Positions 7,221-15,287 are shown, numbered from the stretch's first letter. The stretch: DNA of 46,177 nucleotides from Acidimicrobiales bacterium (GCA_036270875.1 DATBBR010000075.1:1-46177); one strand, 5' to 3'. A program made the numbers and translations. Notes: generated from the letters alone by a model not told the origin.

Positions 7221-8189
7221 ATGACAGCGGCGCCCGAGCCGAGTGGCCGGCACCTGGCCCTTGTGGGCACGACCGCCTCCGGCAAGTCAGCGGTGGCGTT
7301 CGAGATCGCCCGGCGCCGGCCCGACATCGAGCTGGTGTCCGTCGACTCCATGTGCGTGTACCGCGGCATGGACGTCGGGACGGCCAAGCCCACGCCAGCC
7401 CAGCGGGCCGAGGTTCCTCATCATCTGCTCGACCTGGCCGACCCGTCGGAGGACTACTCGGTGAGCCGGTTCCAGGCCGCGGCGCGCGACGTCCTGGACG
7501 GCATCGAGGCGCGAGGTCATCGCGCCCTGCTCGTCGGCGGCACCGGCCTCTACCTCCAGGCCGTGGTCGACGATCTCGAGCTGCCGGGCCAGTGGCCCGA
7601 GGTCGCCGCCGAGCTGGAGGCCGAGGCGGACCGCCCGGGTGGCGTCGGTACCCTGCATGCCCGCCTGGCCGACCTCGATCCCGTGGCGGCGCATCGGATG
7701 GGGCCGTCGAACCGCCGGCGGGTCGTCCGGGCGCTGGAGGTGACCCTCGGCAGCGGACGGAGGTTCTCCTCGTTCGGACCGGGACTGGCCGCCTATCCCT
7801 CTTCGCGGTTCACCCTCGTCGGGCTGCGGCTGCCGGCACCCGTGGTGGCCAGACGCATCGAGGAGCGGTTCCTGGCTCAGTTGGGTGACGGCTTTCTCCA
7901 GGAGGTGCGAATCCTCGCCGACAGACCAGAGGGGCTGTCGCGGACCGCCCGCCAGGCCCTCGGCTACCGCGAGCTGCTCGGCCATGTTGAACGGGGCGTG
8001 CCGCTGGACGAGGCGACAGCCGACGGCATCCGCCGGACGCGGTCGTTCGCCCGGCGGCAGCGGGCGTGGTTCCGGCGCGATCCGCGCATCGCGTGGATCG
8101 ACCCCGTCGATCCCGGCGGCGACGCCAATCCGCTCGCCGTGATCCCCACCCTGCTGGGACACTGGATCCGATGCCCGTCCTCCGCCTGA
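7221..8189 (+). CDS. miaA: tRNA dimethylallyltransferase MiaA
   Basis: MiaA transfers a dimethylallyl group to N6 of A37 in tRNAs reading U-starting codons; MiaB then adds the methylthio group. The 322-residue protein has the P-loop GTTASGKS at residues 16-23, the SVDSMCVYRGMDVGTAKP block with the substrate-binding DS, LVGGTGLYLQA, and the C-terminal RRQRAWFRRD region that contacts tRNA. The ATG at 7221 was preferred to the in-frame TTG at 7209. The last 19 bases overlap dapF, which starts a tightly packed run miaA-dapF-hflX-dapC. This order is common in actinobacteria, so these genes probably share a transcript. Confidence 0.96.
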   Translation: MTAAPEPSGRHLALVGTTASGKSAVAFEIARRRPDIELVSVDSMCVYRGMDVGTAKPTPAQRAEVPHHLLDLADPSEDYSVSRFQAAARDVLDGIEARGHRALLVGGTGLYLQAVVDDLELPGQWPEVAAELEAEADRPGGVGTLHARLADLDPVAAHRMGPSNRRRVVRALEVTLGSGRRFSSFGPGLAAYPSSRFTLVGLRLPAPVVARRIEERFLAQLGDGFLQEVRILADRPEGLSRTARQALGYRELLGHVERGVPLDEATADGIRRTRSFARRQRAWFRRDPRIAWIDPVDPGGDANPLAVIPTLLGHWIRCPSSA

Positions 8190-8998
8190 CCAAGCACCAT
8201 GGCCAGGGGAACGACTTCCTCGTGCTGCTGGACCCGGACGGCCGCCAGCCGCTCGACGCCGCGCTGGCGCGCTTCGTGTGCGATCGCCACGGGGGCGTGG
8301 GGGCGGACGGGCTGATTCGCGCCACGCGGGCCGAGCCCGGCAATGACGGCGCCGTGCTGCGCATGGAGCTGCGCAACGCCGACGGCGGCGTCGCCGAGAT
8401 GAGTGGCAACGGTGTCCGCTGCCTGGCCCAGGCGGCGGTCGACGCACACCTGGCCAAGGGACCCGTGTTCGTCATCCGCACGCTTGCCGGTCCCCGAACG
8501 CTGACGGTCGGCCCTGGCCAGGGGATGGGCACGATGCAGGTGAGCGTCGACATGGGTGGGGCCGAGCTGGGTGCCGAGGACGACGATCAGGCCGTCGAGA
8601 AGCTGCTTCCCGACGGGGACTGGCGGGCCCGCACGGTGAGCGTCGGCAACCCCCACCTGGTGCTGCTCGGCCCCAATCTCGACGGCGTCGACGTGGCCCG
8701 CACGGGATCCGCGGCCCAGGACGCCTACGCCGACGGCATCAACGTCGAGCTCGTCGCCCCCGGTCCGGCACCTGGAGAGCTGGTCCTGCGGGTCTGGGAG
8801 CGGGGAGTGGGCGAGACGCTGGCGTGCGGCACCGGCAGCTGCGCGGCCGCGGCGGCAGCTCGGGCGTGGGGGGTCGTCGGCGACCGGGTGCTGGTGCACA
8901 ACCCGGGCGGCACGCTCGAGGTCGGTCTGAACGGTCGCGGGGTCATGCTTGCAGGCCTCGTGCGGCGCATCTGCACCGTCGAGGTGGAGGTTCCTTGA
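8171..8998 (+). CDS. dapF: diaminopimelate epimerase
   Basis: DapF converts LL-diaminopimelate to meso-diaminopimelate, the precursor of lysine and of the peptidoglycan stem peptide. Both catalytic cysteines are present: C84 in SGNGVRC and C219 in ACGTGSC, the two signatures of this cofactor-free epimerase. The 275-residue length is normal. The ATG at 8171 lies inside the end of miaA, and the TGA stop overlaps the TTG start of hflX, so translation is probably coupled. With dapC, dapD and dapE just downstream the succinylase route to meso-DAP is nearly complete here, and the MurE in this window carries the DNPR motif typical of meso-DAP-adding enzymes. Confidence 0.96.
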   Translation: MPVLRLTKHHGQGNDFLVLLDPDGRQPLDAALARFVCDRHGGVGADGLIRATRAEPGNDGAVLRMELRNADGGVAEMSGNGVRCLAQAAVDAHLAKGPVFVIRTLAGPRTLTVGPGQGMGTMQVSVDMGGAELGAEDDDQAVEKLLPDGDWRARTVSVGNPHLVLLGPNLDGVDVARTGSAAQDAYADGINVELVAPGPAPGELVLRVWERGVGETLACGTGSCAAAAAARAWGVVGDRVLVHNPGGTLEVGLNGRGVMLAGLVRRICTVEVEVP

Positions 8999-10278
8999 GC
9001 CTCATCGAGCGCAGCTTCAGGGAGCGGATCGTGATGGTCGGCGTGGCGCTGCCACCTACCGGCGTGGCCGAGGCCGAGGCCAGCCTGGACGAGCTGGCAC
9101 TGCTCGTCGACACGGCCGGCGCCGACGAGGCGGCTCGCGTCCTCCAGCGGCGCGACGCCCCCGATCCTGCGACCTATGTCGGCAAGGGCAAGGCGGAGGA
9201 GCTGCACCGACTGTCGGAGACCGTCGACGCTGACACGGTGGTGTTCGACGACGAGCTGACCCCGGCACAGCAGCGCAACCTCGAGCGCATCCTCGGGCGC
9301 ACCGCCATCGACCGCACCGCCGTGATCCTCGACATCTTCGCCCAGAACGCCCACACCCAGGAGGGCAAGGCCCAGGTCGAGCTGGCGCTGCTGCGCTACC
9401 GGCTGCCGAGGCTGCGAGGCAAGGGAAAGGCGCTCAGCCAGCAGGCGGGTGGGATCGGCACCCGCGGCCCCGGCGAGACGCAGCTGGAGGTGGACCGCCG
9501 TCGTCTCGTGCGCAGGATGACCCGCCTCGAGGCCGACCTCAGGCAGCTGTCGCGGACCCGCCGCACGCAGCGTCGGTCCCGTCAGCGGTCGCGGCGGCGC
9601 TCGATCTCGCTGGTGGGTTACACCAACGCCGGCAAGTCCACCTTGCTCAACCGGCTCACCGACGCGGGCGTGTTGGTCGAGGACCGCCTGTTCGCCACCC
9701 TCGATCCCCGCACCCGCCGGCTGGACCTGCCGGGGGGCGAGCAGGTCCTGTGCTCCGACACGGTGGGTTTCGTGCGCAAGCTGCCGCACCAGCTGGTGGA
9801 GGCCTTTCGCTCCACCCTGGAGGTGGTGTCCGAGTCGGACCTCCTGGTGCACGTCGTCGACGGGGACGCGCCAGATCCCGAGGCGCAGATCGATGCCGTG
9901 CGGACGGTGCTGGCCGAGATCGGTGCCGGGGAGGTGCCCGAGCTCCTTGCCTTCAACAAGGTGGACGTGGCGCCGGCCGCGGACAAGCTGGCGGGGACGC
10001 ACCAGGGATCGGTGGCCATCTCCTCGCTCACCGGCGCCGGCGTCGACGATCTGCTGACGGCCGTGCGTGATCGGCTGCGGTCGCTGTCGCGGCCGATCGA
10101 GCTGGTCGTGCCTTACAGCCGGGGCGACGTGGTCGCCGCCATCCATCGCGAGGCCGAGGTCCTCGTCGAGTCGCATGAGGAGTCGGCCACCCGGCTGCGG
10201 GCCCGCCTCGATCCCGCCGAGGCGGGCCGCTTCGGCGAGTTCCTGGTCGATGCCGACCGGGAGGACGACCTCTCGTGA
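8995..10278 (+). CDS. hflX: ribosome-associated GTPase HflX
   Basis: HflX is a GTPase that binds the 50S subunit and splits stalled or hibernating ribosomes. The 427-residue protein has the N-terminal HflX domain (YVGKGKAEE, FDDELTPAQQRNLE, and the Gly-rich IGTRGPGETQLE signature), a basic helical linker and the G domain. The G domain contains GYTNAGKS (G1), DTVGFVRKLPH (G3) and NKVD (G4). I place the start at the TTG at 8995, which overlaps the dapF stop and has GGAGG four bases upstream; GTG or ATG codons at 9031-9036 are the alternatives. The stop overlaps the GTG of dapC. Confidence 0.94.
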   Translation: MSLIERSFRERIVMVGVALPPTGVAEAEASLDELALLVDTAGADEAARVLQRRDAPDPATYVGKGKAEELHRLSETVDADTVVFDDELTPAQQRNLERILGRTAIDRTAVILDIFAQNAHTQEGKAQVELALLRYRLPRLRGKGKALSQQAGGIGTRGPGETQLEVDRRRLVRRMTRLEADLRQLSRTRRTQRRSRQRSRRRSISLVGYTNAGKSTLLNRLTDAGVLVEDRLFATLDPRTRRLDLPGGEQVLCSDTVGFVRKLPHQLVEAFRSTLEVVSESDLLVHVVDGDAPDPEAQIDAVRTVLAEIGAGEVPELLAFNKVDVAPAADKLAGTHQGSVAISSLTGAGVDDLLTAVRDRLRSLSRPIELVVPYSRGDVVAAIHREAEVLVESHEESATRLRARLDPAEAGRFGEFLVDADREDDLS

Positions 10279-11402
10279 CGGCGGGCTTCCAGCCTCCGGT
10301 GTACCCCTACGAGCGCCTCGCCAGCGCCCGGGCGAAGGCTGACGCCCACGAGGGCGGGGTCGTCGACCTGTCAGTCGGCACGCCCGGCGATCCACCGCCG
10401 CCGGCCGCGGTGGCCGCCCTGTCCTCGTCGGGGACCGAGCGGGGATACCCGATGTCGGTGGGCAGCCCGCGGTACCGGGGGGCGGCCAGGGACTGGATGG
10501 CCAGGCGGTTCGGTGTCGAGGTTCCCGTCGAGGCGGTCGCCGCCTGTGTCGGGACCAAGGAGCTGGTCGCCACCCTGCCCCAGTGGCTGCGGCTGCGGAC
10601 CCCGGATCGCGACACGGTGCTGCACCCGGGCGTGGCCTACCCCACCTACGAGATGGGCGCCGTCCTGGCCGGCTGCCGGTCCGTTGCGGTCCCCGTCGAC
10701 GACGACTGGCGCCTCGACCTGAGCGCCATCGACGAGGCCGACGCCGATCGGGCCCTGGGCCTCTGGGTCAACAGCCCGGCCAACCCGACCGGGGCGGTGC
10801 ACGACCTGGTGGCGGCGGCGGCCTGGGGACGGGCGCGGGGTGTGCCGGTGCTCAGCGACGAGTGCTACGCCGAGCTCACCTGGGAGGGCCGGCCACGGAC
10901 AATCCTCGAGGATGGCCTCGACGGCGTCATCGCCGTCCATTCCCTGTCGAAGCGCTCGAACCTGGCCGGCTTGCGGGCCGGCTTCTACGCCGGGGACCCG
11001 GCCCTCGTGCACTACCTGTCGGAAGTGCGCAAGCACGCCGGGATGATCGTGGCCGGCCCCGTCCAGGCGGCCGCCGCGCTCGCGCTCGACGACGACGACC
11101 ACGCCTCGGAGCAGCGCGAGCGGTATCGGGAGCGGTTGGAGCGCTTTCGGTACATCCTCGCCGCCATCGGGGTCGCGGTGTCACCTCCGGCTGGCGGGCT
11201 GTATCTGTGGGCGCCGGCCCCGGGAGACGGCCAGCCCGCGACCAGGTCGTGGGCGTTCACCGAGCGACTGGCCGCCGACGGCGGTGCCCTGGTCAGCCCG
11301 GGAGACCTCTACGGGTCGCAGGGAGCGGGTCACGTGCGGGTCGCCCTGGTGCAGCCCACCGAGCGCCTCGACCTTGTGGCCCGTCGCCTCGGCGCCGGGT
11401 GA
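10275..11402 (+). CDS. dapC: succinyldiaminopimelate aminotransferase (DapC, actinobacterial type)
   Basis: This is a fold-type I PLP aminotransferase of 375 residues. It has the NSPANPTG loop, the DECYAEL segment (PLP ring partner Asp) and SLSKRSNLAGLRAG with the PLP lysine. The sequence resembles actinobacterial DapC. That enzyme converts N-succinyl-2-amino-6-ketopimelate to N-succinyl-LL-diaminopimelate. The location supports this: dapD, the preceding step, and dapE, the following step, are the next two genes. The GTG start overlaps the hflX stop by four bases. The exact substrate is inferred from sequence and context, since related aminotransferases differ in specificity. Confidence 0.88.
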   Translation: MTAGFQPPVYPYERLASARAKADAHEGGVVDLSVGTPGDPPPPAAVAALSSSGTERGYPMSVGSPRYRGAARDWMARRFGVEVPVEAVAACVGTKELVATLPQWLRLRTPDRDTVLHPGVAYPTYEMGAVLAGCRSVAVPVDDDWRLDLSAIDEADADRALGLWVNSPANPTGAVHDLVAAAAWGRARGVPVLSDECYAELTWEGRPRTILEDGLDGVIAVHSLSKRSNLAGLRAGFYAGDPALVHYLSEVRKHAGMIVAGPVQAAAALALDDDDHASEQRERYRERLERFRYILAAIGVAVSPPAGGLYLWAPAPGDGQPATRSWAFTERLAADGGALVSPGDLYGSQGAGHVRVALVQPTERLDLVARRLGAG

Positions 11403-11431
11403 CCACGCCGGGCGCGGGCAGCAGCGCTGAG

Positions 11432-11437
11432 TAGGGT
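11432..11437 (+). promoter_or_regulatory. leaderless-type -10 element of dapD
   Basis: TAGGGT (TANNNT) ends eight bases before the dapD ATG in the 43-base gap after dapC. No Shine-Dalgarno sequence is visible, which fits a leaderless transcript starting at dapD. Confidence 0.5.
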
Positions 11438-11445
11438 CGCGGCCA

Positions 11446-12270
11446 ATGGCGGACCTCCAAGCCAACATCGACGAGCTGTGGGAGCGCCGGGACGCGCTGG
11501 GCCCGGATGACCGCGACGCACTGGCGACGGTGCGCCAGGCGATCGACCTGCTCGACACCGGGGAAGCTCGCGTCGCCGAAGTCGCCGGTGACGGCGACGT
11601 GGTCGTCCATCAGTGGCTGAAGCGGGCCATCCTGCTTCTCTTCCGGCTCTCGGCCATGGAGACCGTCGAGCTCGGGCCCTTCGAGTACGCGGACCGGATC
11701 CCCCTGAAGCGGCGTTTCGCAGCCGCCGGTGTCCGCGTCGTCCCCGGCGCCTCGGCGCGGTGGGGCTCCTTCCTCGATCGGGGCGTGGTCCTCATGCCCA
11801 GCTACGTGAACATCGGCGCCCGGGTGGGAGCCGGGACCATGGTCGACACCTGGGCGACGGTGGGCTCGTGCGCCCAGATCGGCACCAACGTGCACCTCTC
11901 TGGAGGTGTCGGCATCGGCGGCGTGCTCGAGCCGGCCCAGGCGGCACCGGTTGTGGTGGAGGACGAGGCGATGGTGGGCAGCCGCTGCATGGTGACCCAG
12001 GGGGCCCGCATCGGGCGCGGCGCGGTGCTTGGGGAGGGCGTGATCCTCAATCCCTCGATCCCGGTGATCGACGCCGAGACGGGCGCCGAGGTCGGGCGGG
12101 GCGTCGTGCCGCCGTGGAGCGTGGCCATCAGCGCCTCTCGACCTCGCCGGTATCCCGGTGGGGAGTTCTTCATCCCGTGCGTGCTGGTGATCAAGCGGCT
12201 CACCGAGGGCGAGCGGCACGACAAGTCCCGGCTCAACGACGTGCTCCGCGACCACGGCGTCTCGGTATGA
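11446..12270 (+). CDS. dapD: tetrahydrodipicolinate N-succinyltransferase, E. coli-type DapD
   Basis: DapD transfers succinyl from succinyl-CoA to tetrahydrodipicolinate, the first step of the succinylase branch. The 274-residue protein has a helical N-terminal domain with the HQWLKRA block and a left-handed beta-helix of hexapeptide repeats (MPSYVNIGARV, MVDTWATVGSCAQIG, NVHLSGGVGIGGVLEP). These blocks match E. coli DapD almost word for word, and the length is the same. The DapD usual in mycobacteria and streptomycetes is a distinct, longer type of roughly 315-330 residues. The gene is followed by dapE after 40 bases. The function is secure; the type is unexpected for this background. Confidence 0.95.
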   Translation: MADLQANIDELWERRDALGPDDRDALATVRQAIDLLDTGEARVAEVAGDGDVVVHQWLKRAILLLFRLSAMETVELGPFEYADRIPLKRRFAAAGVRVVPGASARWGSFLDRGVVLMPSYVNIGARVGAGTMVDTWATVGSCAQIGTNVHLSGGVGIGGVLEPAQAAPVVVEDEAMVGSRCMVTQGARIGRGAVLGEGVILNPSIPVIDAETGAEVGRGVVPPWSVAISASRPRRYPGGEFFIPCVLVIKRLTEGERHDKSRLNDVLRDHGVSV

Positions 12271-12310
12271 GCGTGCCCGTCCGGTTGGCAGCCCGGCCGT
12301 CGGCGCCGCG

Positions 12311-13381
12311 GTGAGGGACCTCCTCGCCCGCAGCGCCGAGCTGGTCGACATCCCCTCTGTCAGCCACGACGAGGCCGTCATCGCCGAGCGTGTCGAGGCT
12401 TTGCTGAAGGAGGCGCCCTGGCTCCAGGTCGATCGGATCGCCAACACGGTGGTGGCTCGGACCCAGCTGGGTCGAGCGCAGCGGCTGCTCCTCGCTGGTC
12501 ATCTCGACACCGTGCCGCCCAACGGCAACCAGGGCGCGCGGGTCGAGGGCGAGACCTTGTGGGGGCTCGGCGCCACCGACATGAAGGGCGGGCTGGCCGT
12601 GCTGTGCGAGCTGGCGGTGACCGAGGCCGATCCTTCCGTGGATGTGACCTACGTGCTCTACGAGTGCGAGGAGGTCGATCAGCGCCACAACGGCCTCAGC
12701 CTGCTGCGCGCCGATCGTCCGGACCTGCTGGCTGCCGACGCCGCCGTCCTCGCTGAACCGACGGGCGGCCGGGTCGAGGCGGGCTGCCAAGGCACGATGC
12801 GGGTCGCCCTGACACTGGTGGGGGAGCGCGCCCACACCGCTCGACCCTGGATGGGCGAGAACGCGGTCCACCGCCTGGCGCCGGTGCTGGCCCTGGTCGC
12901 CGGGTACCAGGAGCGCCGACCCGTCATCGACGGGTGTGAGTTCCGCGAGTCGCTCCAGGCCGTGGGCGTCGAGGGATCGGTCGCCCCCAACGTGGTCCCG
13001 GATCGGGCCCGGCTGGTGCTCAATCACCGCTTCGCGCCCGACCGCGACGTCGAGGAGGCGCTCGCGTCGCTGCGCGATCTGCTGGCCCCCGCTCTCGACT
13101 CCGCCGCCGGCGACACCATCGAGGTGGAGTCCGTCTCCAACCCGGCGCCTCCTGCCCTCGGCCATCCGCTTCTGGCTGGGCTGGTCGAGCGGTCGGGCCT
13201 GCCACCGCGGGCGAAGCTGGGCTGGACCGACGTCGCCTTCTTCAGCGCCGTGGGCGTGCCGGCGACGAACTTCGGGCCGGGCGATTCGGCCCTGGCCCAT
13301 ACCGCGACCGAGCGGGTGGCCCGCGAGGACCTCGAGTCCGTCTACGGCGCGCTGCGGTCGGTCGTGCGGGGAGCCCCGTAG
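12311..13381 (+). CDS. dapE: succinyl-diaminopimelate desuccinylase
   Basis: DapE removes succinate from N-succinyl-LL-diaminopimelate to give LL-diaminopimelate, which DapF then epimerises. This M20 zinc peptidase-family protein of 356 residues shows the metal and catalytic motifs in order: GHLDTVP, GATDMKGG, the ECEEVD glutamates, AEPT, and a late histidine in GDSALAH. The lid domain between them includes ERAHTARPW. Its GTG start lies 40 bases after dapD. Assignment to DapE rather than another M20 hydrolase rests on sequence resemblance and on position behind dapC and dapD. Confidence 0.93.
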   Translation: MRDLLARSAELVDIPSVSHDEAVIAERVEALLKEAPWLQVDRIANTVVARTQLGRAQRLLLAGHLDTVPPNGNQGARVEGETLWGLGATDMKGGLAVLCELAVTEADPSVDVTYVLYECEEVDQRHNGLSLLRADRPDLLAADAAVLAEPTGGRVEAGCQGTMRVALTLVGERAHTARPWMGENAVHRLAPVLALVAGYQERRPVIDGCEFRESLQAVGVEGSVAPNVVPDRARLVLNHRFAPDRDVEEALASLRDLLAPALDSAAGDTIEVESVSNPAPPALGHPLLAGLVERSGLPPRAKLGWTDVAFFSAVGVPATNFGPGDSALAHTATERVAREDLESVYGALRSVVRGAP

Positions 13382-13416
13382 ACTGACGGGTCCGCCCATG
13401 GAATGGAGGATCGTTC

Positions 13417-13878
13417 GTGGCAATCGAGGTCGGCCAGGAGGCCCCGGATTTCGAGCTCAGCGAGGGCCGCAACAAGGTGAAGCTGTCGGATTTCCGCGGC
13501 AAGGAGAACGTGGTGCTCGTCTTCTACCCGTTCACCTTCACCGGCGTCTGCCAAGGCGAGCTGTGCGAGCTGCGCGATGACCTTTCGTCATTCCAGACCG
13601 CGAACGCGCAGCTCCTCGCCGTCTCCTGTGACAGCCCCTTCGCCCAGGCTCGGTGGGCCGAGGAGCAGGGCTTCGGGTTCCCGGTGCTGGGCGACTTCTG
13701 GCCCCACGGTGCCGTGGCCCGGGCCTACGGAGTGTTCAACGAGGCCCTGGGCTGCGCGGACCGGGCGACGTTCGTGATCGACAAGACCGGCACCGTCGTG
13801 GCCACCTTCGCGTCCCCGGAGATGCTCACGCCGCGCAACCGCGCCGACTACGAGGCGGCCCTGGCCAAGCTGTCGTGA
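13417..13878 (+). CDS. peroxiredoxin of the AhpE/BCP type
   Basis: The 153-residue thioredoxin-fold protein has the peroxidatic motif P-x3-T-x2-C at residues 38-45 (PFTFTGVC), which reduces hydrogen peroxide or organic peroxides. The surrounding CQGELCELRD resembles mycobacterial AhpE. AhpE is normally a one-cysteine enzyme, whereas this protein has a second cysteine at residue 50, the position of the resolving cysteine in E. coli BCP. A BCP-like intramolecular disulfide is therefore possible. The GTG start has a clear GGAGG ribosome site. It is convergent with lexA, and a short 14-bp-period repeat fills the gap. Confidence 0.93.
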   Translation: MAIEVGQEAPDFELSEGRNKVKLSDFRGKENVVLVFYPFTFTGVCQGELCELRDDLSSFQTANAQLLAVSCDSPFAQARWAEEQGFGFPVLGDFWPHGAVARAYGVFNEALGCADRATFVIDKTGTVVATFASPEMLTPRNRADYEAALAKLS

Positions 13879-13885
13879 TCCGGCC

Positions 13886-13927
13886 CTCCTGACCCGGGTC
13901 TCCTGACCCGGCTCTCCTGATTGGGGG
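13886..13927. repeat. 14-bp tandem repeat between the peroxiredoxin gene and lexA
   Basis: Three units with a 14-base period begin at 13886, 13900 and 13914: CTCCTGACCCGGGT, CTCCTGACCCGGCT, and a third that keeps CTCCTGA and then diverges. The repeat lies between two convergent genes. A similar 14-base period containing GACCCGGG occurs on the other side of lexA (14783-14827). Function is unknown. Confidence 0.75.
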
Positions 13928-13931
13928 CCGG

Positions 13932-14564
13932 TTAGAGCCGGCGGAGGACGGTCACCACCTTGCCGTAGACGGTCACCTCGGCCGCGTCGTGCTCGAGCGG
14001 CTCGTAGTCAGGGTTGGCGGGCCGGAGCACCACCTTGCGCCCCCGGCGGCTGTAGAACTTCACGGTGGCGTCGCCATCGGGGAGGCCGGCGGCGACGATG
14101 TCGCCCCGCTCGACCTCGGGCTGCTGGCGCACCACGACGTAGTCGCCGTCGAGGATCCCGGCGCCCACCATCGAGTCGCCGCGCACCTTGAGCATGAACA
14201 GGGTGCCGGTCCCGGTGAAGTCCTGGGGGAGGGGCATGAGGTCCTCGACGTTCTCCTGGGCGAGCACGTCGGTTCCGGCGGCCACCTCTCCGACCAGGGG
14301 CACGTGCCGCACCGGCCGGCTGGCCAGCGCCGCCCCCGAGGAGGGGTCGTAGCTGACCGTGATGGCGCGGGGCTTGGTCGGGTCGCGCTGCAGGAAGCCC
14401 TGGCGCTGGAGCGTGGCCAGGTGGGCGTGGACAGTCGACGACGAGTTGAGGCCCACGGCCTCGCCGATCTCGCGCACCGACGGTGGATAGCCGCGCTCCT
14501 GGAGCCGCTCGGCGATGAAGTCGAGGATCTCCCGCCGCTTGCCGCTGAGCATCGCCTCGGGCAT
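13932..14564 (-). CDS. lexA: LexA, SOS-response repressor
   Basis: The 210-residue protein has the LexA winged helix (PSVREIGEAVGLNSSSTV, about residues 28-45) and a C-terminal S24 latent protease domain. The self-cleavage site is A96-G97 (EVAAGTD), with catalytic S131 (GDSM) and K169 (ATVKF). When RecA filaments form, LexA cuts itself and its targets are switched on. The ATG at 14564 has GGAGGAG about nine bases upstream; the frame stays open much further upstream but that part is not coding. Its promoter (candidate TACCCT -10 at 14672-14667) is bracketed by two SOS boxes, so it is probably autoregulated. It diverges from the LysM gene, as in Bacillus, Corynebacterium and Mycobacterium. Confidence 0.97.
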   Translation of the reverse strand: MPEAMLSGKRREILDFIAERLQERGYPPSVREIGEAVGLNSSSTVHAHLATLQRQGFLQRDPTKPRAITVSYDPSSGAALASRPVRHVPLVGEVAAGTDVLAQENVEDLMPLPQDFTGTGTLFMLKVRGDSMVGAGILDGDYVVVRQQPEVERGDIVAAGLPDGDATVKFYSRRGRKVVLRPANPDYEPLEHDAAEVTVYGKVVTVLRRL

Positions 14565-14651
14565 TGTCTCGCTCTCCTCCCCGTCGGCCCGTCCAGCGGG
14601 CACCGTTCCCGTGGAATCTCCCTGCGACCGGGCCCGCATCGGACCCGGCGT

Positions 14652-14665
14652 CGAACGTGCGTTCC
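14652..14665. promoter_or_regulatory. SOS box 1, lexA promoter start-site region
   Basis: CGAACGTGCGTTCC matches CGAAC-RNRY-GTTYC at all defined positions. It lies just downstream of the candidate lexA -10 (TACCCT on the minus strand at 14672-14667), covering the expected transcription start. Confidence 0.8.
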
Positions 14666-14692
14666 CAGGGTACCAGGGCCGTCGTGCGGGGG

Positions 14693-14706
14693 GAAACATC
14701 TGTTCG
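14693..14706. promoter_or_regulatory. SOS box 2 (degenerate), lexA -35 region
   Basis: GAAACATCTGTTCG keeps the right half-site GTTCG but has two changes in the left half and one in the spacer. It overlaps the expected -35 region of the lexA promoter. Its position between better boxes, 41 bases centre to centre from box 1 and 29 from box 3, suggests a weak operator. Confidence 0.45.
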
Positions 14707-14721
14707 ACCGCCGCTTGACAA

Positions 14722-14735
14722 CGAACAGACGTTCG
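14722..14735. promoter_or_regulatory. SOS box 3, inside the LysM-gene promoter
   Basis: CGAACAGACGTTCG fits the consensus fully and has perfectly inverted CGAAC/GTTCG arms. It begins two bases after a perfect -35 hexamer TTGACA (14715-14720) on the plus strand, and a weaker -10, TCTGCT, lies at 14739-14744. LexA bound here would block the promoter of the LysM gene. Confidence 0.85.
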
Positions 14736-14754
14736 TGATCTGCTGGATGGCAGG

Positions 14755-14768
14755 AGAACAGGTGTTCG
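14755..14768. promoter_or_regulatory. SOS box 4, just downstream of the LysM-gene promoter
   Basis: AGAACAGGTGTTCG differs from the consensus only at the first base. It lies 33 bases centre to centre from box 3 and just beyond the expected transcription start of the LysM gene. Confidence 0.65.
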
Positions 14769-14782
14769 AGTCACGGCAGGCG

Positions 14783-14827
14783 ACGAGACCCGGGCGCCGA
14801 GACCCGGGCGACGAGACCCGGGCGACG
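14783..14827. repeat. 14-bp tandem repeat in the LysM-gene leader
   Basis: Three near-identical 14-base units (ACGAGACCCGGGCG with one A/C change) begin at 14783, 14797 and 14811, followed by ACG. They lie between SOS box 4 and the LysM start codon, within the predicted untranslated leader. Each unit contains the self-complementary CCCGGG, so alternative hairpins are possible. Confidence 0.8.
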
Positions 14828-14855
14828 TGAACCGATCGAGCAGAAGCGAGCGAGC

Positions 14856-15287
14856 ATGGCCGCCATTGCCTACCCCCTCCCACGGGACCGTGCCGGCGCT
14901 CGCCAGCCCGTGCGGCCGCCCGAGCCGCGCCGGCTGGCCGGCGCCGAGCCCATCGATCGCCGACGCCGCCGCCCCCCCAGTCCGGCGGCGCGGCGAAGGG
15001 CCACGATCCGGCGTCGGCTGACGGCCATCGCGTTCGTCGTGGGGCTGGTGCTGGTCATCCGGCCCCTCGTCCTGCCCGGGGGCGATCCCCTCGTCGTCCC
15101 CGGGCGGGCGACGCCAGCCGCGGCCGCCGCCGGCACCCGGACCTACATTGTCCAGCCGGGCGACACGCTGTGGAGCATCGCCCGTCACCTGCACCCCGAC
15201 CAAGACCCGCGGCCCCTGGTGGATCAGCTGTCCACACAGGTCCCGGGGGGCTCCCTCCAGGCCGGTCAGCGCGTCGTGCTGCCCTGA
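14856..15287 (+). CDS. membrane-anchored LysM protein, probable SOS cell-division suppressor (YneA/DivS/ChiZ-like)
   Basis: The 143-residue protein has a basic, Pro/Arg-rich cytoplasmic N terminus (1-54), one membrane span at about residues 55-74, a short Ala-rich linker and a single LysM domain at about 95-142 ([13 protein letters not shown]). LysM binds peptidoglycan glycan, so the domain should lie outside the membrane. Small LysM proteins divergent from lexA are SOS-induced division inhibitors in Bacillus (YneA) and Corynebacterium (DivS); the mycobacterial Rv2719c (ChiZ) occupies the same place. Sequence similarity among them is low, so the assignment rests on architecture, synteny with lexA and nrdR, and the SOS boxes at 14722 and 14755. 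No strong ribosome site is visible before the ATG. Confidence 0.85.
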   Translation: MAAIAYPLPRDRAGARQPVRPPEPRRLAGAEPIDRRRRRPPSPAARRRATIRRRLTAIAFVVGLVLVIRPLVLPGGDPLVVPGRATPAAAAAGTRTYIVQPGDTLWSIARHLHPDQDPRPLVDQLSTQVPGGSLQAGQRVVLP

